From Streptomyces sp. NRRL B-1140 (GTDB taxonomy: Bacteria > Actinomycetota > Actinomycetes > Streptomycetales > Streptomycetaceae), in contig NZ_LGEA01000148.1 of the NCBI RefSeq assembly GCF_001280065.1, forward strand, positions 1-64,000: DNA of 64,000 nt, in the 5' to 3' direction. How positions within the stretch are numbered: position 1 is the first letter of the stretch; each line of letters opens with the position of its first letter. This document shows, one piece after another, positions 54,235-62,857 of the stretch. The position numbers were made by a program, and so were the translations under genes. The notes under the pieces are model-generated. The model saw only the letters and a list, made by a program, of their open reading frames with translations, was not told where the DNA came from and made no database searches.

Positions 54235-54373
54235 GAGTCCCGTGCAGTCCGGGCCGCGGCGTCGGCGCCCCGCCGTCGGGAGGTACCCGGCCTGCCGGAC
54301 GGGGCCCGGCCGTCTACGGTGAGCTCATGCGCCGTGACGAGTGAGGCCGCGGCCGCTGACGAGGGAGCCGGCG

Positions 54374-55261
54374 TTGCGGAAACTGGCGATCATCGAGGCC
54401 CCCTCCGCGCTCGGGCTGCGCCCCACCGGTGTGGAGGACCTGCCGGGGGCGCTCCTCGGGGCGGGGCTGGCCGAGGCGCTCGGGGCGGTGCACGCCGGGC
54501 GGGTCGAGCCGCCGCCGTACGACTCGGAGCGGGATCCGGGAACGGGTCTACTGAACCCGGGCGGCATCGCCGCGTACTCCGTCGCGCTGGCCGACGCGGT
54601 GGGCGAGGTCCTCCACGGCAGCCGGTTCCCCGTGGTGCTGGGCGGCGACTGCAGCGTGCTGCTCGGGACCCTGCTCGCGCTGCGCCGCCGCGACCGGCAC
54701 GGCCTGCTCTTCCTGGACGGCCACTCCGACTTCTACCAGCCCTCGGCCGAACCGGCCGGCGAGGTGGCCTCCATGGAACTCGCCCTCGCCACCGGGCGCG
54801 GCCCTCGCGTGCTGGCCGACCTCGAGGGCCGGGGTCCGCTCGTGCGGGACGAGGACGTCGTCGCGCTGGGTTTCCGGGACGCGGAGGAGTCAGCGGGACA
54901 CGGGATGCAGCCGCTGCCGCCCGCGCTGCACGCGATGGAACTGGACACCGTGCGTGCGCTGGGGGCGGCGGATGCGGCCCGCCGGGCGGTCGAGCTGCTG
55001 AGCGGTGGCGGCGCGGACGCCGGGTACTGGGTCCATCTCGACGTCGACGTGCTGGACGACGCGCTGATGCCCGCCGTCGACTACCGGCAGCCGGACGGCC
55101 TGACCTGGCAGGAGCTGGAGACCGTCCTGCGCACGGCCCTGTCCGGCGGCGGCGCCGTCGGCCTCACCGTCACGATCTTCAACCCCCGGCTGGACCCCGA
55201 CGGCACCCTGGCCCACCGCCTCGCCGGTTGCCTGGCAGGGGCCTTCGACAGCCAGGGCTGA
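54374..55261 (+). CDS. Arginase-family (ureohydrolase-fold) protein
   Basis: This protein of about 295 residues has the ureohydrolase fold: VLGGDCSVLLGTLLAL, LFLDGHSDFYQP (Asp-His-Asp manganese ligands) and VHLDVDVLDD (two more Asp ligands). The first motif has Cys where arginases usually have His (GGDH), so one metal site may differ. A TTG at 54374 with GAGGGAG 6 nt upstream is the preferred start. A GTG at 54341 would add 11 residues but lacks a ribosome site. The substrate (arginine, agmatine, formiminoglutamate or other) is not decided. Confidence 0.85.
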   Translation: MRKLAIIEAPSALGLRPTGVEDLPGALLGAGLAEALGAVHAGRVEPPPYDSERDPGTGLLNPGGIAAYSVALADAVGEVLHGSRFPVVLGGDCSVLLGTLLALRRRDRHGLLFLDGHSDFYQPSAEPAGEVASMELALATGRGPRVLADLEGRGPLVRDEDVVALGFRDAEESAGHGMQPLPPALHAMELDTVRALGAADAARRAVELLSGGGADAGYWVHLDVDVLDDALMPAVDYRQPDGLTWQELETVLRTALSGGGAVGLTVTIFNPRLDPDGTLAHRLAGCLAGAFDSQG

Positions 55262-55289
55262 GCCGACGGCTGCCAGGGGCCCCGCCCCG

Positions 55290-56756
55290 CTACTTCGTCA
55301 ACTGCGACAGTTCCTGCTCCGCCGTCTGCGAGACCCGGCGGCGGACGCCGAACCAGCCGGCGACCAGCATGACCGCGATCACCGGGACGAGCAGGAGCGT
55401 CTTGCGGCCGACCTCGGGGTCGTTCCACATCATGCCGAGGCAGGCCAGCAGGAAGACGATCGTGGCGATCTCCGTGACCGGGGTGCCCTTGAGACGGAAC
55501 GAGGGGCGGCTGATCAGGCCCGCCTTGGCGCGGCGGACGAAGACCAGATGGCAGATCATGATGATCACCCAGGTGCTGATGATGCCGAGGGAGGCCACGT
55601 TCAGCACGATCTCGAAGGCCTGGGAGGGCACCAGGTAGTTCAGGCCGACGCCGAGCACACACACGGCGCAGGTGAGCAGGATGCCGCCGTAGGGCACCTG
55701 GCTGCGGTTCATGCGGGCGGTGAACTTGGGCGCGGAGCCGGCCATCGCCATGGAGCGCAGGATGCGGCCCGTGGAGTACAGGCCGGAGTTGAGGGAGGAC
55801 ATGGCGGCCGTGAGGACCACCAGGTTCATCACGTCGCCGGCGGCCGGGACGCCGATCTTCGACAGCACCGTGACGAAGGGGCTCTGGTCGGCCGAGTAGA
55901 CCGATCCGGGCAGGAGCAGGGCGAGCAGGACGACCGAGCCGACGTAGAAGAGGCCCACGCGCCACATGATCGAGTTCACCGCGCGCGGGACGACCTTCTC
56001 CGGCTCGGCGGTCTCGCCCGCGGCGACACCGACCAGCTCCAGCGCGGCGTACGCGAAGATCACGCCCTGCATGACCAGGACGACCGGCATCATGCCGTGC
56101 GGGAAGACGCCGCCGTTGTCGGTGATGACGCTCAGGCCCGGTGTCCCGCCGCCGACCTTCTGCTGCGTGGCGAGCAGGAAGATGCCGATGAGCATGAAGC
56201 CGACGAGCGTCGCGACCTTGATGATCGAGAACCAGAACTCCATCTCGCCGAAGATCTTCACCGAGATCAGGTTCACCACCAGGACCACCGCGAGGGCGAC
56301 CAGCGCGAGCACCCACTGGGGGATGTCGGTGAACAGGCTCCAGTAGTGCGTGTAGAGCGCGATCGCGGTGATGTCGGCGATGCCGGTGGTCGACCAGTTC
56401 AGGAAGTACATCCAGCCGGCGACGTACGCGCCCTTCTCGCCGAGGAACTCGCGCGCGTACGACACGAAGGAGCCCGAGGAGGGACGGTAGAGCACGAGCT
56501 CCCCGAGGGCCTTGACCACGAAGAAGGCGAAGATGCCACAGACCAGGTAGGCGATCGCCAGGGCCGGGCCCGCGTTGTGCAGGCGGCCGCCCGCCCCCAG
56601 GAAGAGGCCGGTGCCGATCGCGCCTCCGATGGCGATCATGTTGACGTGGCGGGGCTTGAGGTCCTTGCTGTAGCCGGCGTCGCCCGCGTCCGCGGGCACC
56701 TGGGCCGCGTCACTGCGGGATGCGGCTGCTGCCGTGTTCACGGCGTCCTTGCTCAC
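55290..56756 (-). CDS. Amino acid permease (APC superfamily)
   Basis: This protein of about 488 residues has 12 transmembrane helices. The first carries MIAIGGAIGTGLFLGAG, the substrate-binding unwound region of APC transporters. RPSSGSFVSYAREFLG and the following stretch match the GABA/aromatic amino-acid permease branch. The GTG at 56756 gives the usual N-terminus MSKDAVNTAAAASR. The frame remains open upstream to 56888. A MerR regulator gene is divergent, with 218 bp between the starts. The transported amino acid is unknown. Confidence 0.9.
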   Translation of the reverse strand: MSKDAVNTAAAASRSDAAQVPADAGDAGYSKDLKPRHVNMIAIGGAIGTGLFLGAGGRLHNAGPALAIAYLVCGIFAFFVVKALGELVLYRPSSGSFVSYAREFLGEKGAYVAGWMYFLNWSTTGIADITAIALYTHYWSLFTDIPQWVLALVALAVVLVVNLISVKIFGEMEFWFSIIKVATLVGFMLIGIFLLATQQKVGGGTPGLSVITDNGGVFPHGMMPVVLVMQGVIFAYAALELVGVAAGETAEPEKVVPRAVNSIMWRVGLFYVGSVVLLALLLPGSVYSADQSPFVTVLSKIGVPAAGDVMNLVVLTAAMSSLNSGLYSTGRILRSMAMAGSAPKFTARMNRSQVPYGGILLTCAVCVLGVGLNYLVPSQAFEIVLNVASLGIISTWVIIMICHLVFVRRAKAGLISRPSFRLKGTPVTEIATIVFLLACLGMMWNDPEVGRKTLLLVPVIAVMLVAGWFGVRRRVSQTAEQELSQLTK

Positions 56757-56974
56757 GGTGGATCCACTCTCTGGTGCTCCCGAGCGGGTCGCGCTCGGCT
56801 TCCGGACGTACATAAGGTCCGCGCCCTCGGTAAAGGCACAGACCAAGGGGCCACCTTCCCCCACCCTCCGCGGCTCACGCGGTGGCATACGTCACAGAGC
56901 GCGACTTCTCACAGCACCTTCACCTGGGGCACCGGAGGTTTCACAGCACTGGTGAGACAGCGATACTGCTGCAC

Positions 56975-57697
56975 ATGACGACCGACACCGAGGAGCCGAC
57001 CCTCACGATCGACGAGCTGGCGGCCCGGGCCGGAGTCACGGTGCGCACGGTCCGCTTCTACGGCACGAAGGGGCTGCTGCCCCCGCCGGTGCTCGGGCCG
57101 CGACGGGTGGGGCACTACGGGCGCGAGCACCTGGCCCGGCTGGCGCTGATCGAGGAGTTGCAGCAGCAGGGCATGACACTGGCCGGCATCGAGCGCTACC
57201 TGCGGCAACTGCCGCCGGACCTCAGTGCGCACGACCTCGCCATCCACCGGGCCGTGGTGGCGTCCTGGGCCCCGGAGACCGTCGAGACGGTCACCCGGGC
57301 GGAGCTGGAGCGGCGGGCCGGACGGCCCCTGGGCGACGAGGACGTCGAGCGGCTCGTCGCCATGGGCGTGGTCCGGCCCGCGGACGGCGGGTACGAGGCC
57401 GATCTCGGTCTGCTCCGGCTGGGCGCCGGACTGCTGGACGTACCGCTGTCCCAGCAGGCGATCTCCACGGCGCGCACCGTCCTCGTCGATCACGCCTGCG
57501 CCGCGGCCCGGGAGCTGTCCCTGCTCTTCCGCGGTGAGGTGGCGGAGCGTGACGCGCGGGACGTGTGGTCCCTGTCGGCGCACATGCACCCGCTGGTGGT
57601 GCAGGCGCTCCTCACCGCTTTTCAGCGGTCGCTGAGGGAAGAGCTGGGCGAGTGGCTCACCGGGCCGTCGGAGTCCGGCGGGTCAGGCGCGGGCTGA
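56975..57697 (+). CDS. MerR family transcriptional regulator
   Basis: This 240-residue protein has an N-terminal MerR helix-turn-helix (LTIDELAARAGVTVRTVRFY, then GLLPPPVLGPRRVGHYGREH). A long C-terminal domain lacks an obvious metal-binding Cys set, so it probably senses an organic ligand. The ATG at 56975 has no clear ribosome site, and a GATACT lies 7 bp upstream, so a leaderless message is possible. It is divergent from the amino-acid permease and likely regulates it. The 3' end overlaps the convergent fadB gene by 15 nt. Confidence 0.88.
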   Translation: MTTDTEEPTLTIDELAARAGVTVRTVRFYGTKGLLPPPVLGPRRVGHYGREHLARLALIEELQQQGMTLAGIERYLRQLPPDLSAHDLAIHRAVVASWAPETVETVTRAELERRAGRPLGDEDVERLVAMGVVRPADGGYEADLGLLRLGAGLLDVPLSQQAISTARTVLVDHACAAARELSLLFRGEVAERDARDVWSLSAHMHPLVVQALLTAFQRSLREELGEWLTGPSESGGSGAG

Positions 57698-59869
57698 GTC
57701 GCTGAAGCGCTCCCCCTTCTCCGCCTTGTCCACCAGCAGCGCGGGTGGGGTGAAGCGCTCGCCGTACTGCTCGGCGAGTTCCCGCGCACGCGCCACGAAG
57801 CCGGGCAGGCCTCCCTCGTAGCCGTTGATGTACTGGAGCACGCCGCCGGTCCAGCCGGGGAAGCCGATGCCGAAGATGGAACCGATGTTGGCGTCGGCGA
57901 CGGAGGTCAGCACGCCCTCCTCCAGCAGCCGGACGGTGTCCAGCGCCTCGGAGAACAACATCCGCTCCTGCATGTCCCGGAACGGGATCCGATAGCCCGG
58001 CTTGGTGTAGTGCTCGCGCAGCCCGGGCCACAGGCCGGTGCGCTTGCCGTCGTCGCCGTAGTCGTAGAAGCCGGCGCCGCCGCTGCGGCCGGTGCGGCCG
58101 AACTCGTCGACCATGCGGTCGATGACGGCCTCGGCGGGGTGGGCCGTCCAGGTGCCGCCCGCCTCCTCGACCGCGCGCTTCGACTCGGCCCTGATCTTGC
58201 GGGGCAGGGTCAGCGTGAGCTCGTCCATCAGGGACAGCACCTTGGCGGGGTAGCCGGCCTGGGCCGCCGCCTGCTCCACGGAGGCGGGCTCGATGCCCTC
58301 GCCGACCATGGCGACGCCCTCGTTGATGAAGTGGCCGATGACGCGGGAGGTGAAGAAGCCGCGCGAGTCGTTGACGACGATCGGCGTCTTGTTGATCTGC
58401 CGGACCAGGTCGAAGGCCCGGGCCAGGGCCTCCTCGCCGGTGCGCTCGCCCTTGATGATCTCGACGAGCGGCATCTTGTCGACGGGCGAGAAGAAGTGCA
58501 GGCCGATGAAGTCGGTCTGCCTCTCGACACCTTCGGCGAGAGCGGTGATGGGCAGGGTGGAGGTGTTGGAGCACAGCAGCGCGTCGGGGGCGACGACGTT
58601 CTGGATCTCCTGGAACACCTTGTGCTTGAGGGAGGTGTCCTCGAAGACCGCCTCGATCACGGCGTCGCAGCCGGCCAGGTCCTGCACCTCGGCGGTCGGG
58701 GTGATGCGGGCGAGCAGCGCGTCGGCCTTCTCCTGGGTCGTACGGCCCTTGGCGACGGCCTTGGCGCACAGTTTTTCGGAGTACGCCTTGCCCCTGAGGG
58801 CCGCCTCCAGGGAGACGTCCTTCAGGACGACGTCGATGCCGGCGCGGGCGCAGGAGTAGGCGATGCCGGCGCCCATCATGCCGGCGCCGAGGACTGCGGC
58901 CTTGCGGACCGTGCGGGGCTCGACGCCCTTGGGGCGGTTCGCGCCGGAGTTGACGGCCTGCAGGTCGAAGAAGAACGCCTGGATCATGTTCTTCGAGGTC
59001 TGGCCGGCCGCGAGGTCCACGAAGTAGCGGGCCTCGATGACCTGGGCGGTCTCGAAGTCGACCTGGGAGCCCTCGACGGCGGCGGCCAGGATGTTGCGCG
59101 GGGCCGGGTAGGGGGCGCCGCCCGTCTGCTTGCGCAGGCCGGCCGGGAAGGCGGGCAGGTTCGCGGCGAACTTGGGGTTGGCCGGCGTGCCGCCCGGGAT
59201 GCGGTAGCCCGGCTTGTCCCAGGGCTGCTGGGACTCCGGGTTGGCGTCGATGAAGGCCCGGGCCTTGGCGAGCATGTCCTCCTGGCTGTCGGCGACCTCG
59301 TCGACGAGGCCGTTGTCGAGGGCGCGGCGCGGGTTGTACTGGGTGCCCTGGAGGAGGACCTTCAGCAGGGCGTCGGCGATGCCCAGCAGGCGGACGGTGC
59401 GGACGACGCCGCCACCCCCGGGCAGCAGACCGAGGGTGACCTCGGGGCAGCCGATCTTGGAGCCGGGCGCGTCGAGGGCGATGCGGTGGTGGCAGGCGAG
59501 CGCGATCTCGTAACCGCCGCCGAGGGCCGCGCCGTTGAGGGCGGCGACGACGGGCTTGCCGAGGGTCTCGATGCGGCGCAGGTTCCGCTTGATGGCCATG
59601 CCGCCGTCGAACAGCTCCTGCGCCGTCTCGGGCGTGACGCGGATGAGGTCGCGCAGGTCGCCGCCGGCGAAGAAGGTCTTCTTGGCGGAGGTGATGATGA
59701 CGCCCCGGATGGAGTCCTTCTCGGCCTCCAGGCGGTCGGTGACGGCGGCGAGGGAGTCGCGGAACGCCTGGTTCATGGTGTTCGCGGACTGGTTGGGGTC
59801 GTCGATGACCAGGGTGACGAGGCCGGTGCGGTCCTGTTCCCAGCGGATGGTGGTGGACTCAGTGCTCAT
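57683..59869 (-). CDS. fadB: Multifunctional fatty-acid oxidation protein, FadB-like (enoyl-CoA hydratase / 3-hydroxyacyl-CoA dehydrogenase)
   Basis: This 728-residue fusion has an N-terminal crotonase domain (SAKKTFFAGGDLRDLI, LGGGYEIALACHHRIA, and the Glu region IGCPEVTLGLLPGGGG). The C-terminal 3-hydroxyacyl-CoA dehydrogenase has the NAD motif AVLGAGMMGAGIAYSCA near residue 330, LLCSNTSTLPITALAEG and GLHFFSPVDKMPLVEIIKG. It catalyses steps two and three of beta-oxidation. It is encoded 34 bp downstream of the thiolase gene, forming the usual FadB-FadA pair. Confidence 0.95.
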   Translation of the reverse strand: MSTESTTIRWEQDRTGLVTLVIDDPNQSANTMNQAFRDSLAAVTDRLEAEKDSIRGVIITSAKKTFFAGGDLRDLIRVTPETAQELFDGGMAIKRNLRRIETLGKPVVAALNGAALGGGYEIALACHHRIALDAPGSKIGCPEVTLGLLPGGGGVVRTVRLLGIADALLKVLLQGTQYNPRRALDNGLVDEVADSQEDMLAKARAFIDANPESQQPWDKPGYRIPGGTPANPKFAANLPAFPAGLRKQTGGAPYPAPRNILAAAVEGSQVDFETAQVIEARYFVDLAAGQTSKNMIQAFFFDLQAVNSGANRPKGVEPRTVRKAAVLGAGMMGAGIAYSCARAGIDVVLKDVSLEAALRGKAYSEKLCAKAVAKGRTTQEKADALLARITPTAEVQDLAGCDAVIEAVFEDTSLKHKVFQEIQNVVAPDALLCSNTSTLPITALAEGVERQTDFIGLHFFSPVDKMPLVEIIKGERTGEEALARAFDLVRQINKTPIVVNDSRGFFTSRVIGHFINEGVAMVGEGIEPASVEQAAAQAGYPAKVLSLMDELTLTLPRKIRAESKRAVEEAGGTWTAHPAEAVIDRMVDEFGRTGRSGGAGFYDYGDDGKRTGLWPGLREHYTKPGYRIPFRDMQERMLFSEALDTVRLLEEGVLTSVADANIGSIFGIGFPGWTGGVLQYINGYEGGLPGFVARARELAEQYGERFTPPALLVDKAEKGERFSDSARA

Positions 59870-59903
59870 GTGGAGGTGCTCCGTGTGATCCGTCGGGAGG
59901 GGG

Positions 59904-61118
59904 TCAGATGCGCTCGACGATGGTCGCGACGCCCATGCCGCCGCCGACGCACAGCGTGGCGAGGCCGTAGCGCTTGTCCTGGCGCTCGAGTTCGTCGACG
60001 AGGGTGCCGAGGATCATCGCGCCGGTCGCGCCGAGGGGGTGGCCGAGCGCGATCGCGCCGCCGTTGACGTTGACCTTGTCCAGGGACAGGCCCATGTCCC
60101 TGACGAAGCGCAGGACGACCGCCGCGAACGCCTCGTTGATCTCGACGAGGTCGATGTCGTCGATGGTCAGTCCCGCCTTGGCGAGGGCCTTGCGGGTGGC
60201 GGGGGCGGGGCCGGTGAGCATGATGGTCGGCTCGGAACCGGACACGGCCGCGGAGACGATCCGGGCGCGGGGCGTGAGGCCGTAGCGCTCGCCGACCTCC
60301 TTCGAGCCGATCGCGACGAGCGAGGCGCCGTCGACGATGCCGGAGGAGTTGCCCGCGTGGTGGACGTGGTCGATCTTCTCCACCCAGTGGTACTGCTGGA
60401 GGGCGACGGCGTCGAAGCCGCCGAGTTCGCCGATGTCCGCGAAGGACGGCTTGAGCTTGGCCAGGGAGTCCGCCGTCGTGCCGGGGCGCGGGAACTCGTC
60501 GTGGTCGAGGACGACGAGACCGCTGCGGTCCTTGACCGGGACGACGGACCGCTCGAAGCGGCCGTCCTTCATCGCGGTGGCGGCCCGCTCCTGGGAGAGG
60601 GCCGCGTACTCGTCGACGTCGCGCCGGGAGAAGCCCTCGATGGTGGCGATGAGGTCGGCGCCGATGCCCTGCGGCACGAAGTTGACCTGGAGGTTGGTCA
60701 TCGGGTCGTTGAACCAGGCGCCGCCGTCGGAGGCCATCGGCACCCGGGACATGGACTCGACGCCGCCCGCGAGCACGAGGTCCTCCCAACCGGAACGCAC
60801 TTTGGCGGCGGCCAGGTTGACGGCCTCCAGGCCCGAGGCACAGAAGCGGTTCTCCTGCACACCGGCCACGGTGTCGGGCAGGCCCGCGGCGATGGCGGCG
60901 ATCCGGGCGATGTCGGAGCCCTGGTCGCCGACCGGGCCGACGACGCCGAGGACGATGTCGTCGACGGCGGCCGGGTCCAGGTCCGGGAACCGGGCGCGGA
61001 TCTCGTGGATGAGTCCGACGACCAGGTCGATGGGCTTGGTGCCGTGCAGGGCTCCATTGGCCTTTCCGCGGCCGCGCGGGGTGCGGATCGCGTCGTACAC
61101 ATACGCTTCGGTGCTCAC
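59904..61118 (-). CDS. fadA: Acetyl-CoA C-acyltransferase (thiolase), FadA-like
   Basis: This 404-residue degradative thiolase has the acyl-accepting Cys in [15 protein letters not shown] (about residue 90), the His motif [16 protein letters not shown] and the second Cys in [10 protein letters not shown]. It performs the final thiolytic step of beta-oxidation, with FadB encoded next. The GTG at 61118 gives the typical N-terminus ([16 protein letters not shown]). A GTG at 61133 overlaps the preceding stop (GTGA) and would add five residues. Confidence 0.95.
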   Translation of the reverse strand: MSTEAYVYDAIRTPRGRGKANGALHGTKPIDLVVGLIHEIRARFPDLDPAAVDDIVLGVVGPVGDQGSDIARIAAIAAGLPDTVAGVQENRFCASGLEAVNLAAAKVRSGWEDLVLAGGVESMSRVPMASDGGAWFNDPMTNLQVNFVPQGIGADLIATIEGFSRRDVDEYAALSQERAATAMKDGRFERSVVPVKDRSGLVVLDHDEFPRPGTTADSLAKLKPSFADIGELGGFDAVALQQYHWVEKIDHVHHAGNSSGIVDGASLVAIGSKEVGERYGLTPRARIVSAAVSGSEPTIMLTGPAPATRKALAKAGLTIDDIDLVEINEAFAAVVLRFVRDMGLSLDKVNVNGGAIALGHPLGATGAMILGTLVDELERQDKRYGLATLCVGGGMGVATIVERI

Positions 61119-61129
61119 GAGGAGGCCTT

Positions 61130-62275
61130 TCACTGAGAGGTGCGGGACGACGGGAGCAGCCCGGGGACGTCCCAGTCCCGGGCGACGTCCGCCGTGTCGG
61201 CGCCCGGCCGGGCCGGGCCGGTGCGGACGGTGGTCGGGGTCGCGGAGAAACGGGGGGCCGGGGCGGGCTGGGTGATGCCGCCGTGGTCGGTGAAGGTGCC
61301 GCGGGCGGCCAGATGCGGGTGGTGTGGGGCCTCGCGCAGCGACAGCACGGGCGCCACGCAGGCGTCGGAGCCATCGAAGACGGCCGTCCACTCGTCCCTC
61401 GTCCGCGCTTTGAAGCGGGCGGCGATCTCTTCGCGCAGTGCGTCCCATCGGGTGACGTCCGTGCGGGCCTCGGCCCGGTCGTCGACGCCCAGGAGGGAGA
61501 GGAACTCGGCGTAGAAGCGCGGTTCCAGGGCGCCGACGGCCATGTACCGGCCGTCGGCCGTCTCGTAGGTGCCGTAGTAGGGGCAGCCGCCGTCCAGGAG
61601 GTTGCCGCCGCGGCGGTCCTGCCAGCCGCCCGCGGCGAGCATGCCGTGGATCATCGTGGCGAGGTGGGCCGTCCCGTCGACGATGGCGGCGTCGACGATC
61701 TGGCCGGTGCCGGTCGCGCGGGCGTGGTGGAGGGCGGCGAGGACGCCGACGACGAGGTAGAGGGAGCCGCCCGCGTAGTCGCCGAGCAGGTTGGCCGGGG
61801 CAGGCGGTGCCTCCTGGGGACTGCCGATCATGCCGAGGGTGCCCGTGGGGGCGATGTACGCGATGTCGTGCCCGGCGCGCCGGGCGAGCGGGCCGTGCTG
61901 GCCCCAGCCGGTCATGCGGCCGTAGACAAGACGCGGATTGCGTGCGTGACAGGGCTCGGGGCCGACGCCGAGGCGTTCGGCGACCCCGGGGCGGTAGCCC
62001 TCGACCAGGACGTCGGCACGGGCCGCGAGGTCGAGCACCTGATCCCGGCCCTCGGGTGATTTCAGGTCGACGACCACTGAGCGCTTGTTGCGGTTGGTGA
62101 CGTCGTACGCCGGGTCGATCCCGAGGCCGGGGCCGCCCGGGCGGTCCACGCGCACGACGTCGGCCCCGAGGTCGGCCAGGAGCATGGCGGCGAACGGGCC
62201 GGGTCCGATGCCGGCCAGCTCGACGACGCGCACGCCGGTGAGCGGGCCGTGTCCTGGCGTCCTTGCCGTGGTCAT
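61130..62275 (-). CDS. CaiB/BaiF family CoA-transferase (alpha-methylacyl-CoA racemase-like)
   Basis: This 381-residue protein begins with [20 protein letters not shown] and [17 protein letters not shown], and contains [33 protein letters not shown] and [14 protein letters not shown]. These are classical motifs of alpha-methylacyl-CoA racemases within the CaiB/BaiF family. It fits with fadAB for breakdown of methyl-branched fatty acids, which Streptomyces makes in quantity. GGGGG is 4 nt before the ATG. It is probably the first gene of the beta-oxidation operon. Confidence 0.92.
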   Translation of the reverse strand: MTTARTPGHGPLTGVRVVELAGIGPGPFAAMLLADLGADVVRVDRPGGPGLGIDPAYDVTNRNKRSVVVDLKSPEGRDQVLDLAARADVLVEGYRPGVAERLGVGPEPCHARNPRLVYGRMTGWGQHGPLARRAGHDIAYIAPTGTLGMIGSPQEAPPAPANLLGDYAGGSLYLVVGVLAALHHARATGTGQIVDAAIVDGTAHLATMIHGMLAAGGWQDRRGGNLLDGGCPYYGTYETADGRYMAVGALEPRFYAEFLSLLGVDDRAEARTDVTRWDALREEIAARFKARTRDEWTAVFDGSDACVAPVLSLREAPHHPHLAARGTFTDHGGITQPAPAPRFSATPTTVRTGPARPGADTADVARDWDVPGLLPSSRTSQ

Positions 62276-62316
62276 CCAGCCCCCATTGCTGTGACACATC
62301 TGATGTAACACCAGTG

Positions 62317-62345
62317 ATGCTAAGAACGTGTTCCACTCGGCACAA
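62317..62345 (-). promoter_or_regulatory. Promoter of the beta-oxidation operon
   Basis: On the minus strand TTGTGC (62345-62340) and TAGCAT (62322-62317) are 17 bp apart, a good principal-sigma match. The region lies about 45 bp before the CoA-transferase start. Confidence 0.55.
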
Positions 62346-62356
62346 GACCTGAACGA

Positions 62357-62369
62357 GCAAGCGCTTAGC
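62357..62369. promoter_or_regulatory. Palindromic site upstream of the beta-oxidation promoter
   Basis: AAGCGCTT (62359-62366) is a perfect 8-bp palindrome within GCAAGCGCTTAGC, like operators of TetR regulators of acyl-CoA metabolism. It sits upstream of the -35 box and between that promoter and the stop of the YjbR-type gene. Confidence 0.4.
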
Positions 62370-62385
62370 AATCTGCCGGACGAGG

Positions 62386-62766
62386 TCAGGCCCCGTCCAG
62401 CGCGGCTATCAGCCGCTTCGGAGCGATGACGCGGTAGCTCTCCTCCACCCAGTCGCAGAGCACCTCCGCGGCCGGGGCGCCCTGCCGCTCCAGGGGGATG
62501 GACACCCAGCCCGCCTTGCCCAGGCCGTACCCGGCGGGCTCGGCGCCCGGGCAGGCCAGCGCATGGGCGTGCGCCGTCTCGTCGGTGAGCTTCACCGTCA
62601 CCCCCAGGGGGTAACTGCCGTCCTGGACCCCGAGGAAGACGAACACCTTCTTGTTGACTTTCGCGACGGACTCGCCCCAGGGGAACTCCTCGACGGCATC
62701 CGGCAGCCCCAGCGCGAACGCGCGCACTTTCTCCCACTTCTTCAGGGCATTCCTGGGCACGGCCAT
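62386..62766 (-). CDS. MmcQ/YjbR family protein
   Basis: This 126-residue protein shows the CyaY-like fold pattern of the MmcQ/YjbR family: [40 protein letters not shown] and the C-terminal [13 protein letters not shown]. Members are called DNA-binding by fold, without firm biochemistry. GGAGG precedes the ATG. It ends 110 bp upstream of the beta-oxidation operon start on the same strand. Confidence 0.88.
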   Translation of the reverse strand: MAVPRNALKKWEKVRAFALGLPDAVEEFPWGESVAKVNKKVFVFLGVQDGSYPLGVTVKLTDETAHAHALACPGAEPAGYGLGKAGWVSIPLERQGAPAAEVLCDWVEESYRVIAPKRLIAALDGA

Positions 62767-62857
62767 CAGGGTCCTCCGGGCTCGTCGTCGGGCTCCGCAC
62801 CCCTCACGCTAGCCTCGGCCACCGACAGCGGCACGGGCTGCACGACCGAGGGGTGTC

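Noticed and set aside
59904..62360. An 818-residue thiolase fusion
   Set aside because: The upstream part is the CoA-transferase gene out of frame. The thiolase N-terminus is typical from 61118.
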